Assembly (NCBI RefSeq): GCF_963664555.1
Contig: NZ_OY761461.1
Span: 1,488,001 to 1,552,000 of the forward strand
Source: Labilibaculum sp.
GTDB lineage: Bacteria; Bacteroidota; Bacteroidia; Bacteroidales; Marinifilaceae
Reading direction: 5' to 3'
Length of the DNA stretch: 64,000 bases
Positions 17,825 through 27,306 of this stretch are shown here, piece by piece. The translations under genes were made by a program, and so were the position numbers. Below the pieces are notes generated by a model. The model had not been told where the DNA came from, searched no databases, and saw only the letters and a program-made list of their open reading frames with translations. Position 1 is the stretch's first letter; every line of letters begins with the position of its first letter.

Positions 17825-20767
17825 ATGGAGAATAGTTTTAAACTACGTTTGGTTTCAATCATTCTGTTTTTGTGCTGTGGATTGGGTGCTTTTGCTCAAC
17901 AAACTCAAATCAATGGCTTGGTTGTAGATGCCAAAACGAATGAGCCTGTTCCTGGAACGACAGTGATAGTGAAAGGCACTCAAAGGGGAAGTGTTAGCAT
18001 GTTCGATGGTACTTTTACCATTGAGGCTAATCAATCGGAGGTGTTGGTGTTTTCATTTATCGGTTACTTAAGTCAGGAAGTAATGGTCAGCCCCGGGGCT
18101 AATTACAATATAAAGCTGCAATCTGATGTGGTGAATATGGATGAAGTGGTTGTTATTGGTTACGGTCAGCAAAAGAAAGGCGATTTAACCGGAGCTGTGT
18201 CGAATGTTTCATCCAAGGATTTTAATCAAGGCATTGTAAGTTCACCTGCTCAGTTAATTAACGGAAAGGTTTCCGGCGTTCAGATTCTCTCAGGAAGTGG
18301 TTCTCCAACATCGGGCAGTTCTATTCGCATTCGTGGCGGAGCTTCCTTAAATGCCAGCAACGATCCATTAATTGTTTTGGATGGGGTGCCTCTTGAAGCG
18401 GGAGGTATCAGTGGGAACAGCAATAACTTTTTAAGTCTGATTAATCCTAATGATATTGAAAGCATGACCGTACTGAAGGATGCATCATCAACGGCCATTT
18501 ATGGTTCCAGGGCATCAAATGGGGTAATCATTATCACAACTAAAAAAGGTTCTAAAGATAAGATCAGAGTTAATTTTAACTCAACCAACTCATTGCAGGT
18601 TAAATCCAAACTGGCTGATATGTTATCAACAGCAGAATTTCGTAATGTAGTTCAGGGTGAGGGCAGTGATGCCCAAAGATCCTTGTTGGGTTCTAATGAA
18701 ACAGATTGGAATGACCAGATATTTCAGCTTGCCTATGGAACCGATAACAATGTAAGTTTGTCAGGAGCTTTGGCAAATGTTCCTTATCGTTTTTCGGCTG
18801 GTTATTACAATCAGGATGGTATTTTAAAAACGGATAATGCACAAAGAACCACAGGAAATCTTTCTGTTTCACCATCTTTTTTTGAAGATCACTTAAAGGT
18901 GAATGTGGGGCTGAAAGGATCCTATAATAAAAATAGCTTTGCCAATACAGGAGCCATATGGGGTGCTTCTACCTACAACCCTACCGTTCCTGTTTACTCA
19001 GGAAATTCTGGTTTCGGAGGTTATAATGAGGCCATTGACGAAAATGGAAAACCGGTAACAGGAGCAGTATTAAATCCATTAGGCGTATTAAATCAGTATT
19101 CATCAACCAGTGAGGTGAGCCGTGTAATCGGAAATCTGGATATGGATTACAAGCTTCATTTTCTTCCTGATCTTAGATTGCATGCAACTTTAGGTTACGA
19201 TTATGCAAAAGGTGAAGGAGAAATCTATGTCCCTGCAGATGCAGCTCAATATTACGTGACAAACGGACGTGATTATACGTATGGACCTCAAAAAAAAGAG
19301 AACAAATTAATTACAACTTATCTGAACTACAAAAAAGAATTTGAAAGCATACAAAGTAGGGTTGATGTAACATTGGGGTACGATTATCAGACTTGGAAGA
19401 GTACCACCAATGCTTATGAGGAAACGAATACCCTTGGTGTATCGCAAAGTTCGGTAGCTGCCGATGATCAGCGTCATGCTTTAATTTCTTACTACGGAAG
19501 GGTGAACTATTCTTTACAGGACAAATACATGTTAACGGCTACTGTTCGTCAGGACGGAACTTCCCGCTTTAGCAGTGATAACCGTTGGGGTACTTTCCCA
19601 TCTGTTGCACTGGCCTGGCGATTATCCGAAGAATCTTTTCTGGATGGAATCGATCTTTTAAGCAATTTGAAATTGAGAACCAGCTTTGGAATCACCGGAC
19701 AACAGGAAGGAATAGGGAATTACAGCTATTTACCTGTTTATACGATCAGCCAAAATGGTGCTCAGTATATTTTTGGTAATTCTACGGTTAATACTTATCG
19801 CCCCGAAGCTTATGTATCCGATTTAAAATGGGAGTTGACAAAAGCTTATAATTATGGCGTTGATTTTGGATTTTTCAACAATCGTTTATCAGGATCTGTT
19901 GAGTATTATACACGTAAAACAGAAGATTTGTTAGCTACTGTTCCTTCGCCTGCCGGAACCAATTTCGATAAAAGAATATTAACCAATGTCGGCAATGTGG
20001 ATAGTAAAGGTGTTGAGTTATCGATTAATGTTACTCCTGTTGATAACGAAGACTGGACCTGGGATTTTAGTTGTAATGCCAGCTGGCAAAAGCAAACTAT
20101 TAAAAACTTGTCCATAATACCAGGAACACAAATTTCGAACACTTCGGTAGGATCAACTATCGATAGCTACTATTTTCAGGTGTTAACGGAAGGTTATGCC
20201 CCAAATATGTTTTACGTATACCATCAGTTGTACGACGAAACAGGAAAACCAATTGAAGGTGCATTTGCTGATTTAAACAATGATGGAACTATTAATTCGG
20301 GCGATTTATACCGTTATCACTCGCCATCGCCTGATTATATTTTAGGTTTCAGTACATCGCTGCGCTATAAAAAATGGAATCTGAGTACCAGTCTTCGTTC
20401 CAGTATTAATAATTATGTATACAATGGACTGTCAATGAATGCAGGGGCATACGGAACCATGTCATATAATTCATATCAGTTAAATAATCTTCATAAAAGC
20501 TATTTGGAAACTGGTTTCCAAAGTCGTCAGTATTTGTCTGATTACTATGTGGAAAATGCGTCTTTTATTAAGATGGATAATATTTCCTTAGGATATAATT
20601 TTGGAAGCATAAAGAATTTGTTTAATCTGAATATGACAGCTATGGTTCAAAATGTATTCACCATCACTAAATATTCAGGTGTCGATCCGGAGATTTCAGG
20701 AGGGATAGACCAGTCTTTCTATCCTCGTCCGAGAATTTTTTCGCTAAGCTTAGGCATCGATTTTTAA
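17825..20767 (+). CDS. SusC-like TonB-dependent outer-membrane receptor (PUL 1, second copy)
   Basis: This 980-residue SusC/RagA transporter has a signal peptide ending near AFAQQ and a carboxypeptidase-regulatory-like domain (about residues 27-105). The SusC signature MDEVVVIGYGQQKKGDLTGAV follows, then a plug domain with LIVLDGVPLE and a C-terminal barrel ending in LGIDF. It differs clearly from the receptor at 58-3057, so the locus probably handles two different oligosaccharides. It pairs with the SusD at 20941. Because it follows GH53 and GH2, imported galacto-oligosaccharides are the likely cargo. Confidence 0.95.
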   Translation: MENSFKLRLVSIILFLCCGLGAFAQQTQINGLVVDAKTNEPVPGTTVIVKGTQRGSVSMFDGTFTIEANQSEVLVFSFIGYLSQEVMVSPGANYNIKLQSDVVNMDEVVVIGYGQQKKGDLTGAVSNVSSKDFNQGIVSSPAQLINGKVSGVQILSGSGSPTSGSSIRIRGGASLNASNDPLIVLDGVPLEAGGISGNSNNFLSLINPNDIESMTVLKDASSTAIYGSRASNGVIIITTKKGSKDKIRVNFNSTNSLQVKSKLADMLSTAEFRNVVQGEGSDAQRSLLGSNETDWNDQIFQLAYGTDNNVSLSGALANVPYRFSAGYYNQDGILKTDNAQRTTGNLSVSPSFFEDHLKVNVGLKGSYNKNSFANTGAIWGASTYNPTVPVYSGNSGFGGYNEAIDENGKPVTGAVLNPLGVLNQYSSTSEVSRVIGNLDMDYKLHFLPDLRLHATLGYDYAKGEGEIYVPADAAQYYVTNGRDYTYGPQKKENKLITTYLNYKKEFESIQSRVDVTLGYDYQTWKSTTNAYEETNTLGVSQSSVAADDQRHALISYYGRVNYSLQDKYMLTATVRQDGTSRFSSDNRWGTFPSVALAWRLSEESFLDGIDLLSNLKLRTSFGITGQQEGIGNYSYLPVYTISQNGAQYIFGNSTVNTYRPEAYVSDLKWELTKAYNYGVDFGFFNNRLSGSVEYYTRKTEDLLATVPSPAGTNFDKRILTNVGNVDSKGVELSINVTPVDNEDWTWDFSCNASWQKQTIKNLSIIPGTQISNTSVGSTIDSYYFQVLTEGYAPNMFYVYHQLYDETGKPIEGAFADLNNDGTINSGDLYRYHSPSPDYILGFSTSLRYKKWNLSTSLRSSINNYVYNGLSMNAGAYGTMSYNSYQLNNLHKSYLETGFQSRQYLSDYYVENASFIKMDNISLGYNFGSIKNLFNLNMTAMVQNVFTITKYSGVDPEISGGIDQSFYPRPRIFSLSLGIDF

Positions 20768-20890
20768 AGTAAGTCTAAGGTGAAAGCAATAAGCAATTTT
20801 AAACACACTGAAAAATTGAGACTAAAATTATGAAACGTCCATGCCAAAGCGCTTTTGACATAAAGGGGGATAATTATCCCAGCAGGGTAA

Positions 20891-20908
20891 TCCCGAAAGC
20901 TTTCGGGA
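20891..20908. repeat. REP-like palindrome between susC and susD
   Basis: TCCCGAAAGCTTTCGGGA is an 18-bp perfect palindrome in the 173-bp gap between the second susC and susD. A close variant (CCCGATAGCTATCGGG) lies at 54305-54320. Together they look like a dispersed repetitive extragenic palindrome. Inside an operon such a hairpin could alter relative susC/susD mRNA levels. Confidence 0.65.
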
Positions 20909-20940
20909 CCATATGGCAAAAAAAAACAAATTATAATCAT

Positions 20941-22530
20941 ATGAAAAAGTTAATCAATATATTCCTGGTAACCGTTGTTTTACTTCATACCGCTTGCACG
21001 GATGAATTAAATCAATATCCGAATGTTGAAGAAACCTCAAAAACGGTTTATTCGGATCCGGCTAATTATATTTCGGCACTGGCTAAATGTTATTCCTCAT
21101 TTGTTACGGCCGGTCAGGAAAAAGGAGGAGGTGATGCAGATCTAAGCAGTAATAATGGTTACGATTATATGCGTTGTTATTTTAATGTTCAGGAGGCTGG
21201 AACAGATGAACTGGGCTCCACCTGGATAGAAGGTGATAATATTGGTGATTTAAGCTTTCTGAGCTGGGATGCCAATGATCCTTGGGTAGCCGACATGTAT
21301 TACAGATGTTATTATTCGATATCACTTTGCAACGAGTTTCTGAAAAATGCTTCTGACAGTAAAATTTCGGCTTTCACCGAAGAGGAGCAGGCGGAAATCA
21401 AATCATATCGTGAAGAAGCCAGGTTTCTTCGTGCCATGGCTTACTCTCACGCAATCGACTTGTTTCACGATGTTCCTTTTGCTGATGAATCGGTAATTGG
21501 TAGTTCAAAATTGCCTGAAGAGATAAAAGCTCCTAAATTATTTGATTTTTTGGTTACCGAATTAAAAGATTGCAGCGAAGGCATGCATGATGTAGATGCC
21601 TGTGAATACGGACATGCACCCCGGGCAGCCGCCTGGATGCTGTTATCAAGATTGTATCTGAATGCTGAGGTATATGAGGCAGGAACAAAATATGATTCGT
21701 GCATGATTTACAGTCAAAAAGTGATTGATGAAGGTTATGCTTTGGAATCTGATTACAGCAAATTGTTTAATGCCGATAATCATTTGCGTGTAGGTAGAGG
21801 TAATGAAATAATTTTTCCCTTGGTTGTTGATGGAACAAGTGTATTGTCATGGGGAGCTACTACTTATTTGGTTTGCGGGGAAGTGGATACGGATTATGGT
21901 GCTGTAGCCTCAGAAGTAGGTTGTACGCTTGCCTGGAGTATGTTTCGCATCAGAGGCGAAGTTCCTGCACTTTTTGATCTGGAGAATGACAACCGGGCTA
22001 TGTTTTATACCGAAGGACAAAATCAGTATATGGAAAATGGCATAGATGATAGAACCGGAGGTTACTTTGTTCAAAAATGGAGCAATTTAACCGATGCCGG
22101 AGAGCCGGCGACCAATACCACCAGCGATGGAGTAAACACCGATTTTCCAATGTTTCGTTTGGCTGATGCCTACCTGATGTATGCTGAGTCTGCTGCTCGT
22201 TCTGGGAAGGATATGGCTACCGCATTAAGCTATGTAAATGATTTAAGAAGTCATAGAAATGCAGCTTCGGTGAGTGAAAGTGAATTAATTGCAACTTCCG
22301 ACGGTATTCCATACAAATTTTTTCTTGATGAACGAGCCAGAGAGCTTTATTGGGAGTGCGTTCGCAGAACAGATTTGGTGCGGTTTGGATGCTTTACCGG
22401 TAATAAATACATCTGGCAATGGAAAGGTGGGGTTAAAGATGGAAAGGCTGTGAATGATAAGTACAATATCTATCCAATTCCAAGTGCCGAGCTTTCTGCA
22501 AATCCGAATTTATCTAACGATGATTATTAA
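20941..22530 (+). CDS. SusD/RagB-like surface glycan-binding lipoprotein (second copy)
   Basis: This 529-residue lipoprotein is the partner of the preceding SusC. The frame is open from 20830, but the lipoprotein signal (MKKLINIFLVTVVLLHTAC) begins at ATG 20941, and the upstream stretch includes a palindromic hairpin, so 20941 is chosen. The SusD helical core shows EEARFLRAMAYSHAIDLFHDVPF, and the C-terminus has the typical YWECVRRTDLVRFG and NPNLSNDDY segments. It binds glycan at the surface and lids SusC. The spacing to the SusE/F-like gene is only 15 bp. Confidence 0.93.
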   Translation: MKKLINIFLVTVVLLHTACTDELNQYPNVEETSKTVYSDPANYISALAKCYSSFVTAGQEKGGGDADLSSNNGYDYMRCYFNVQEAGTDELGSTWIEGDNIGDLSFLSWDANDPWVADMYYRCYYSISLCNEFLKNASDSKISAFTEEEQAEIKSYREEARFLRAMAYSHAIDLFHDVPFADESVIGSSKLPEEIKAPKLFDFLVTELKDCSEGMHDVDACEYGHAPRAAAWMLLSRLYLNAEVYEAGTKYDSCMIYSQKVIDEGYALESDYSKLFNADNHLRVGRGNEIIFPLVVDGTSVLSWGATTYLVCGEVDTDYGAVASEVGCTLAWSMFRIRGEVPALFDLENDNRAMFYTEGQNQYMENGIDDRTGGYFVQKWSNLTDAGEPATNTTSDGVNTDFPMFRLADAYLMYAESAARSGKDMATALSYVNDLRSHRNAASVSESELIATSDGIPYKFFLDERARELYWECVRRTDLVRFGCFTGNKYIWQWKGGVKDGKAVNDKYNIYPIPSAELSANPNLSNDDY

Positions 22531-22545
22531 AAAACAGAATAAGTT

Positions 22546-24516
22546 ATGAAGAAATTAATCATATTTCTGGCGGTAAGTTGCTCAGCATTATTTACTGCCT
22601 GCGAAAAAGACGGAGACGAGATTTTCGTTTCAGGGCTTACTTCATCAAAGCTGCAAACAAGTGAATCTGATATTGTTTTATCTCAGGAAACCAAGGATGC
22701 ACCTATGCTGGCTTTAACTTGGAATGAAAGTGAGCTAAGTATTAGTAGTACGGTTGTGAGCCTGCCTGATAATATCCCATCTGCCGCAATTGAGATTTCT
22801 GCCTCTGAGGATTTTAAAACATATCAAACCATAAAGCCAGAGAGCAATATCTACTCTTTTACCGGAGGTGAATTGAATACTATGGCAAAGAATTTTGCTT
22901 ACACTCCGGATGTTAGTACTCCTATGTATTTCAGAGTCAATTTCGCTTATAGCGGTAATACAGATCCTTATTACAGTAATGTGATTGCTGTGAACATCAC
23001 CAGCTATTCTATTGATATGTCAAAAGCTTTTGTGCTTGATAAAGACAAAGCAGATACAGGTTTTGTATTGTATGCTCCTGAAAGTGATGGTGAATATTCT
23101 GGTTTTATTGGAACTACTGCCTGGAGTAACTGGTTCTTAAAAGAAGGAGACGGAAGCCTTTGGGGCAATGAAGGTGCTGATGGTAAAGAATTTTTGATGT
23201 CCTCGGACGAAAGCTCCATGTGGAATTTCTGGTATCCGGGTTTTGGTGGATGTTACTATACAACAGCAAGTACATCATCAAAAGAATGGACAGCAACTTA
23301 TATTCCTAACCTGACTGTAAGCGGTGATGTAAGTGCCGAAATGACTTTTGTAAAATCGGAAGTGAAATGGTATGTGTCAGTAAGCACCGCAAAAGATAAT
23401 GCAGTGGTGAAAGTCAGCTGTTCTGATGCTAAACTCTATAATTTCTCCACTGCAACGAATGATGATGCCGCTATTAGCAAAGAGATTGGTTTTATTGCTG
23501 ATGCCAATGGTGGATTGACCTTTGATATGTTGACTGCATCTGCCGGCGATATTACTTTTGGAACAGCCGGCGATTATACTTTAACTTTTTATTTGTCGGA
23601 TCCACTCAACCTGCATTATGAGATAACAGCAGGTGCAACGGAAGAGGTAAAACCACTTAGCGGGTATTTGTATCTTCCCGGTGTTGATGATGGCATTTCA
23701 GGATCCTGGACATTCGACAACTACCTGCGTTTATTGAGCGAAGAGGATTCTACATTTGCAGGGGTGATAAATGTGAATTCATTGTGGGGCTATAATATGT
23801 CTCTAGAAAAGGACAATTGGAATGATGTTTACAAGATGGGCGATACAGAAGGAACATTGGAATTTCAGGGAGCCAATAATATTACTGCTCCGGATCCGGG
23901 ATTGTATTTGATTCAGACCGATTTGAAGAACCTGACTTACAGTCATACCGAAGTAACCAGCTTAAGTTATGCAGGCTTTAATGATGATTGGAGTCTGGTA
24001 CAGATGACAGCTGAAGAGGTTGATGGAGTCTACTCAGGCAGTGTAACGATTAATGCCACCTCCGAATATGGAGCTAAATTATATTTAAATGGTGGATGGG
24101 ATTATTTTTATGGTGGTGAAAGCGGAAACTTAAGTTTGGGAGCCAATGGCATTACAGATGATGCTTCTATAGCAACAGGAATTTACGACTTGATTGCCAA
24201 TATTATAAATCAAACCTATGTGTTTTTAGGTGATGAGGTTTATGTTACCGGATTAAATGATGTTTGGGACTTTACCTCTGTTGTATTAACGAAAGCATCT
24301 GCCGGAGTATATACCGGAACAGCAATCATTAGTGCAGATTCACCTTATGGAATGGCCATTCATTTAGATCAGTCATGGAACCGTTATTATGGAGGTTCTT
24401 TTGACTCTATGAGTTATTTGGGGGCTAACATGACAGAGGTTCAAAGTCTGGCAAACGGAACATATAATATAACTGTAGATTTTATTCACAATACCTGTTC
24501 TTTTGAAGTGCAGTAA
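22546..24516 (+). CDS. SusE/SusF-like surface glycan-binding lipoprotein
   Basis: This 656-residue lipoprotein has its lipobox at LFTAC. A SusE-type domain occupies about residues 25-150, with LQTSESDIVLSQE and LTWNES motifs typical of SusE. Several beta-sandwich modules follow. The last two (about 470-565 and 565-656) are tandem copies of one module, each with a Y.GG..G-like loop: YFYGGESGNLSLG and YYGGSFDSMSYLG. Such modules bind glycan with surface aromatics and are not catalytic. The position after susD matches surface glycan-binding proteins in known PULs. The ligand is presumably beta-1,4-galactan. A terminator follows. Confidence 0.85.
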   Translation: MKKLIIFLAVSCSALFTACEKDGDEIFVSGLTSSKLQTSESDIVLSQETKDAPMLALTWNESELSISSTVVSLPDNIPSAAIEISASEDFKTYQTIKPESNIYSFTGGELNTMAKNFAYTPDVSTPMYFRVNFAYSGNTDPYYSNVIAVNITSYSIDMSKAFVLDKDKADTGFVLYAPESDGEYSGFIGTTAWSNWFLKEGDGSLWGNEGADGKEFLMSSDESSMWNFWYPGFGGCYYTTASTSSKEWTATYIPNLTVSGDVSAEMTFVKSEVKWYVSVSTAKDNAVVKVSCSDAKLYNFSTATNDDAAISKEIGFIADANGGLTFDMLTASAGDITFGTAGDYTLTFYLSDPLNLHYEITAGATEEVKPLSGYLYLPGVDDGISGSWTFDNYLRLLSEEDSTFAGVINVNSLWGYNMSLEKDNWNDVYKMGDTEGTLEFQGANNITAPDPGLYLIQTDLKNLTYSHTEVTSLSYAGFNDDWSLVQMTAEEVDGVYSGSVTINATSEYGAKLYLNGGWDYFYGGESGNLSLGANGITDDASIATGIYDLIANIINQTYVFLGDEVYVTGLNDVWDFTSVVLTKASAGVYTGTAIISADSPYGMAIHLDQSWNRYYGGSFDSMSYLGANMTEVQSLANGTYNITVDFIHNTCSFEVQ

Positions 24517-24526
24517 TAATGAAAAT

Positions 24527-24578
24527 GAGGTATTCTGTTTTTTTACAATTCAGAAAAATTAGAATACCTCTGTTTTTT
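24527..24578 (+). terminator. Terminator between SusE-like gene and second GH53
   Basis: GAGGTATTCT (24527-24536) and AGAATACCTC (24561-24570) form a perfect 10-bp stem, followed by TGTTTTTT. It lies between the SusE-like gene and the second GH53, so the GH53 is either read through at reduced level or has its own promoter in the 20 bp left before its start. Confidence 0.8.
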
Positions 24579-24599
24579 AACTAAACGGATATTCCAACA

Positions 24600-25637
24600 A
24601 TGAAAATTCAAAAAATTACAATATTGCTGTTCAGTTTTATTTTTCTTTTTGTTTCATGTGACAACAATGATGACAACAAGACTTCAACAGAGAAACCTGT
24701 GGTAGAAGATATGAGTGGTTTTGCTAAAGGTGCCGATGTAAGCTGGTTAACAGAGATGGAGAGTGAAGATATTTCATTTTATGATGCAGAAGGAAACAAA
24801 ACGGAATGCATGAGTCTTTTAAAAAGTCTAGGGATGAATTCTATCCGCTTACGGGTTTGGGTAAATCCAACAGACGGATGGTGTAATAAAACCGATATGT
24901 TGGTTAAAGCCAAACGTGCCAACGATTTGGGGATGCGTATTTTGGTTGATTTTCACTACAGCGATTCCTGGGCTGATCCTTCCAAACAAAACAAGCCGGC
25001 AAGTTGGGAAGATCTGTCTTTTGATGATTTGTGCCTTGCTGTAAAAGATCATACCACTGAAGTCCTAACTGCACTTAACAACTGGGGAATTGCCCCGGAA
25101 TGGGTTCAGGTAGGCAATGAAACAGGCAATGGTATGCTTTGGAGTGATGGAAGAGCAGATGAAAATATGGAGCAGTATGCAAGCCTTACTAATTATGGAT
25201 ATGATGCTGTAAAAGCTGTTTTTCCGGAGGCAAAAGTTATTGTACATGTACAGGAGGGAAATAAGAATTTAAAGTTTAGATGGTTGTTTGATGGCTTGAA
25301 AAATAATGGCGGGAAGTGGGATGTGATTGGCATGTCCTTGTACCCGGAGTCGGATACCTGGCAAAGCATGAACGACGATTTAATAAGCAATATAAATGAC
25401 ATGGTCAGCCGTTATGCTTGTGAGATCATGATTTGCGAGACAGGCATGAACTGGGACGGGGAGGATGCAGCATATAACTTTCTTTCAGATCTGATTACAA
25501 GAACCAAATTAAATGATAGTTGTTTAGGGGTTTTTTATTGGGAACCACAATGTTACAATGGATGGAAAGAATACCAAAAAGGAGCTTTTGATGAGGCTGG
25601 TTATCCAACAAAAGCTATGGATGCTTTTAGCAAATAA
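24600..25637 (+). CDS. GH53 arabinogalactan endo-beta-1,4-galactanase (second copy)
   Basis: This 345-residue lipoprotein (signal ending at FVSC) is a second endo-galactanase. It has KGADVSWLTEME at the mature N-terminus, a DFHYSDSWADP motif, acid/base Glu174 in QVGNETGNG and nucleophile Glu280 in MICETGMNW. It is shorter than the copy at 13775 and lies last in the susCDE cluster, which matches the gene order of characterised galactan PULs. Having two GH53 enzymes suggests one acts at the surface on long chains and the other on branched or shorter substrates. That division is inference. A 34-bp palindromic terminator follows. Confidence 0.93.
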   Translation: MKIQKITILLFSFIFLFVSCDNNDDNKTSTEKPVVEDMSGFAKGADVSWLTEMESEDISFYDAEGNKTECMSLLKSLGMNSIRLRVWVNPTDGWCNKTDMLVKAKRANDLGMRILVDFHYSDSWADPSKQNKPASWEDLSFDDLCLAVKDHTTEVLTALNNWGIAPEWVQVGNETGNGMLWSDGRADENMEQYASLTNYGYDAVKAVFPEAKVIVHVQEGNKNLKFRWLFDGLKNNGGKWDVIGMSLYPESDTWQSMNDDLISNINDMVSRYACEIMICETGMNWDGEDAAYNFLSDLITRTKLNDSCLGVFYWEPQCYNGWKEYQKGAFDEAGYPTKAMDAFSK

Positions 25638-25666
25638 GATGAAATAAATAGGTGAAAAATAAAAAA

Positions 25667-25700
25667 AAAGACTGTAAATCAATTGATTTACAGTCTTTTG
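25667..25700. terminator. 34-bp perfect palindrome, bidirectional terminator
   Basis: The two 17-bp halves meet at 25683/25684 and are perfectly complementary. The stem is flanked by an A tract on the left (25659-25669) and by TTTT on the right. It can end the GH53 transcript on the plus strand. Before island insertion it could also have ended the tRNA-Ser transcript arriving on the minus strand. Confidence 0.85.
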
Positions 25701-25721
25701 GGTTAGGATGATTCCTAAAAT

Positions 25722-25734
25722 GCGGAGAGAGAGG
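25722..25734. other. Putative left attachment site (attL-like repeat of tRNA-Ser 3' end)
   Basis: GCGGAGAGAGAGG is identical to 45277-45289, the 3' end of the tRNA-Ser gene, in the same orientation. Beyond it, GAACC of the T-arm is also conserved after a small indel. A tRNA 3'-end direct repeat 19.6 kb from an intact tRNA with an adjacent integrase is the standard mark of tyrosine-recombinase integration. The identical core is short, so the assignment is probable, not certain. Confidence 0.6.
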
Positions 25735-26038
25735 ATCTTGAACCATCCCTATCTCGTATGCTGTAATACAATGCTTTAGCCTTGTAAACAATTTTTCACT
25801 ACACCGAATTATGTAACTACTTGATTGCTTTGCTTTTTATCAAAATGTCCTCGTTTGCGAGTGATTCAAAGATATAAAAAATGTTCAGAATGCACCGCAT
25901 TTTATTAGTTTTGTCAACTTAATAAAAATTTAAAGGAATAGTATGAGGTGTTTTGACCCCTGATATCCTAGAGTTTTATTCTATTTTTTAATTTTCATTT
26001 TTATAGAGCGATTTAGGCTCTGTCAAAATTTAGTATTA

Positions 26039-26896
26039 CTAAGCTATTTTCTCTAGCTTTTTAATTAAATGCTGATCCTGCTTCCACTTTTCATTTGGAG
26101 TAATTCTCCCAAGTAAACCATGTAATCTTTCACTATTATAGAATGGCACATATCTTTTTATAATCTGCTGTATTTCACCGAAAGTACGATAATCGACTCT
26201 GTCAAAGATATCTCTCTTTAAAGTACCATGATATGCTTCAATATGCGCATTTTCTTCAGGTGTTGCCACGTGAGTAAATTCTTGTTCAAACCCGACTAAA
26301 TGAATGTAATCTCTCACATTACGAGCAATAAACTGACTTCCATTATCAGATCTGATTATCAGAGATTCTGGAGTTGGATATTCATCGACAATTGTTGATA
26401 ATAATTCAATCACCTCTTTTTGCTTTACATTGAATGCAAAAGTATAACCTAATATTTTTCTAGTATGAACATCAATTATCGATAAAAGATAAGCGTTCTT
26501 TCCCATATTGGGAATCCAAATCATCTTGATATCCATTTCAAGACACTCCATAGGATGGCTTGTGTGAACCTTCCTAAATCTTACGAACTTGCGCCCACCA
26601 CCACTTCTTTTAATTCTTGAATTAGGCTTTAAAAGTCCTGTATTACTCATTATTCTGTACACTTTCTTGTGATTGATGTTATAACCCTTACGCTGAAGAT
26701 ACTTTGTCATTATTCGATAACCACAATCAATAAACTCATGCTCCAATACGCCTTTTATAGCTTCTACAACAGTCCTTTCTTCAACCAGGCCATCGTTACT
26801 ATGCTTGGTTTGCTTGCTAGGCAAAACACCTTTTCTGCCATTTAACTTCTCTTTATAGTAATAACTACTCTCAGAGAGTCCTACATACTTTAACAA
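26039..26896 (-). CDS. IS3-family transposase OrfB (DDE integrase domain)
   Basis: This 285-residue catalytic part of the transposase starts at a TTG only in isolation. In vivo it is expected as an OrfAB fusion, because its frame stays open upstream into orfA. An N-terminal HTH_21-type region is followed by an rve integrase core. The DDE residues are visible as the Asp of EMDIKMIW, the Asp of IRSDNGSQF and the Glu of NAHIEAYHGT. The C-terminal FYNSERLHGLLGRITP motif is typical of IS3/IS150-like transposases. The residues needed for activity are present. Confidence 0.93.
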   Translation of the reverse strand: MLKYVGLSESSYYYKEKLNGRKGVLPSKQTKHSNDGLVEERTVVEAIKGVLEHEFIDCGYRIMTKYLQRKGYNINHKKVYRIMSNTGLLKPNSRIKRSGGGRKFVRFRKVHTSHPMECLEMDIKMIWIPNMGKNAYLLSIIDVHTRKILGYTFAFNVKQKEVIELLSTIVDEYPTPESLIIRSDNGSQFIARNVRDYIHLVGFEQEFTHVATPEENAHIEAYHGTLKRDIFDRVDYRTFGEIQQIIKRYVPFYNSERLHGLLGRITPNEKWKQDQHLIKKLEKIA

Positions 26897-26937
26897 ATCT
26901 TTGATACTTGCAGTATATTTTTCGAAGAAACGATCTA

Positions 26938-27246
26938 CTAGATTTTTCTTGGATCGTCTGTTCCAAACTTTTTTTTTAGAAGCTCTTTCTGAATTTCCAA
27001 TTCTATTTCCCGGTCTGCTAAAAGCTTGCGTAGAATCCGAATCTCTTCCTCAGCTTTCTTCATCTCTGGACTGCTGTTATCATATTTAACTCTTAAGCCA
27101 GCTTCTCCCTTAGTATCGAACTTCTTTTTCCAATTATAGAAAGCTCCTGTACTAACATTGTACTTTCTACAAACTTCTACAACATTACCAGTTTCTGCCT
27201 CGCTTAAAATGGCTAGTTTTTCTTCTAATGTCCAACGTCTTTTCAT
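26938..27246 (-). CDS. IS3-family transposase OrfA (HTH) with -1 frameshift site
   Basis: This 102-residue DNA-binding protein begins MKRRWTLEEKLAILSEAE, an IS3/IS911-type HTH, and continues into a leucine-zipper-like coiled coil (EEEIRILRKLLADREIELEIQ). Near its end the coding strand has nine consecutive A residues (plus-strand T run 26969-26977). Slipping -1 there leads into KVWNRRSKKN and on into the OrfB frame without a stop, so programmed frameshifting should give the OrfAB transposase. OrfA alone normally acts as a repressor. Confidence 0.93.
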   Translation of the reverse strand: MKRRWTLEEKLAILSEAETGNVVEVCRKYNVSTGAFYNWKKKFDTKGEAGLRVKYDNSSPEMKKAEEEIRILRKLLADREIELEIQKELLKKKFGTDDPRKI

Positions 27247-27306
27247 ACCCTAAATTTAACTGTTTTAAATCTGAAATTTTACTCCAGTCTTTTTCGGGGC
27301 TAAACT

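Larger units (their letters stand above)
25638..26020. other. Intergenic region: terminator, tRNA 3'-end repeat and left island end
   Basis: This 383-bp region has no gene. From left to right it holds a perfect palindromic terminator (25667-25700), a 13-bp copy of the tRNA-Ser 3' end (25722-25734), and two 12-bp sequences also found next to the right island end: AGCCTTGTAAAC at 25778-25789 and CTACACCGAATT at 25799-25810. A featureless AT-rich stretch runs up to the IS3 element. I see no functional tRNA: there is no acceptor partner strand and no proper anticodon arm. Confidence 0.6.
26021..27286 (-). mobile_element. IS3-family insertion sequence, apparently complete
   Basis: The element is about 1.27 kb and contains overlapping orfA and orfB on the minus strand. 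Ends are placed where related imperfect terminal repeats begin with TG: TGTCAAAATTTAGTATTA reading in from the left, TGGAGTAAAATTTCAGATTT from the right. I see no convincing target-site duplication, so the ends may be off by a few bases. Both ORFs look intact. It lies about 290 bp inside the putative left end of the island and just upstream of the gene at 27307. Confidence 0.85.

Noticed and set aside
25720..25810. A complete second tRNA gene at the left island end
   Set aside because: Only the 3' acceptor/T-arm part resembles tRNA-Ser; the 5' acceptor strand, D-arm and a proper anticodon stem are missing. It is better explained as an attachment-site repeat.
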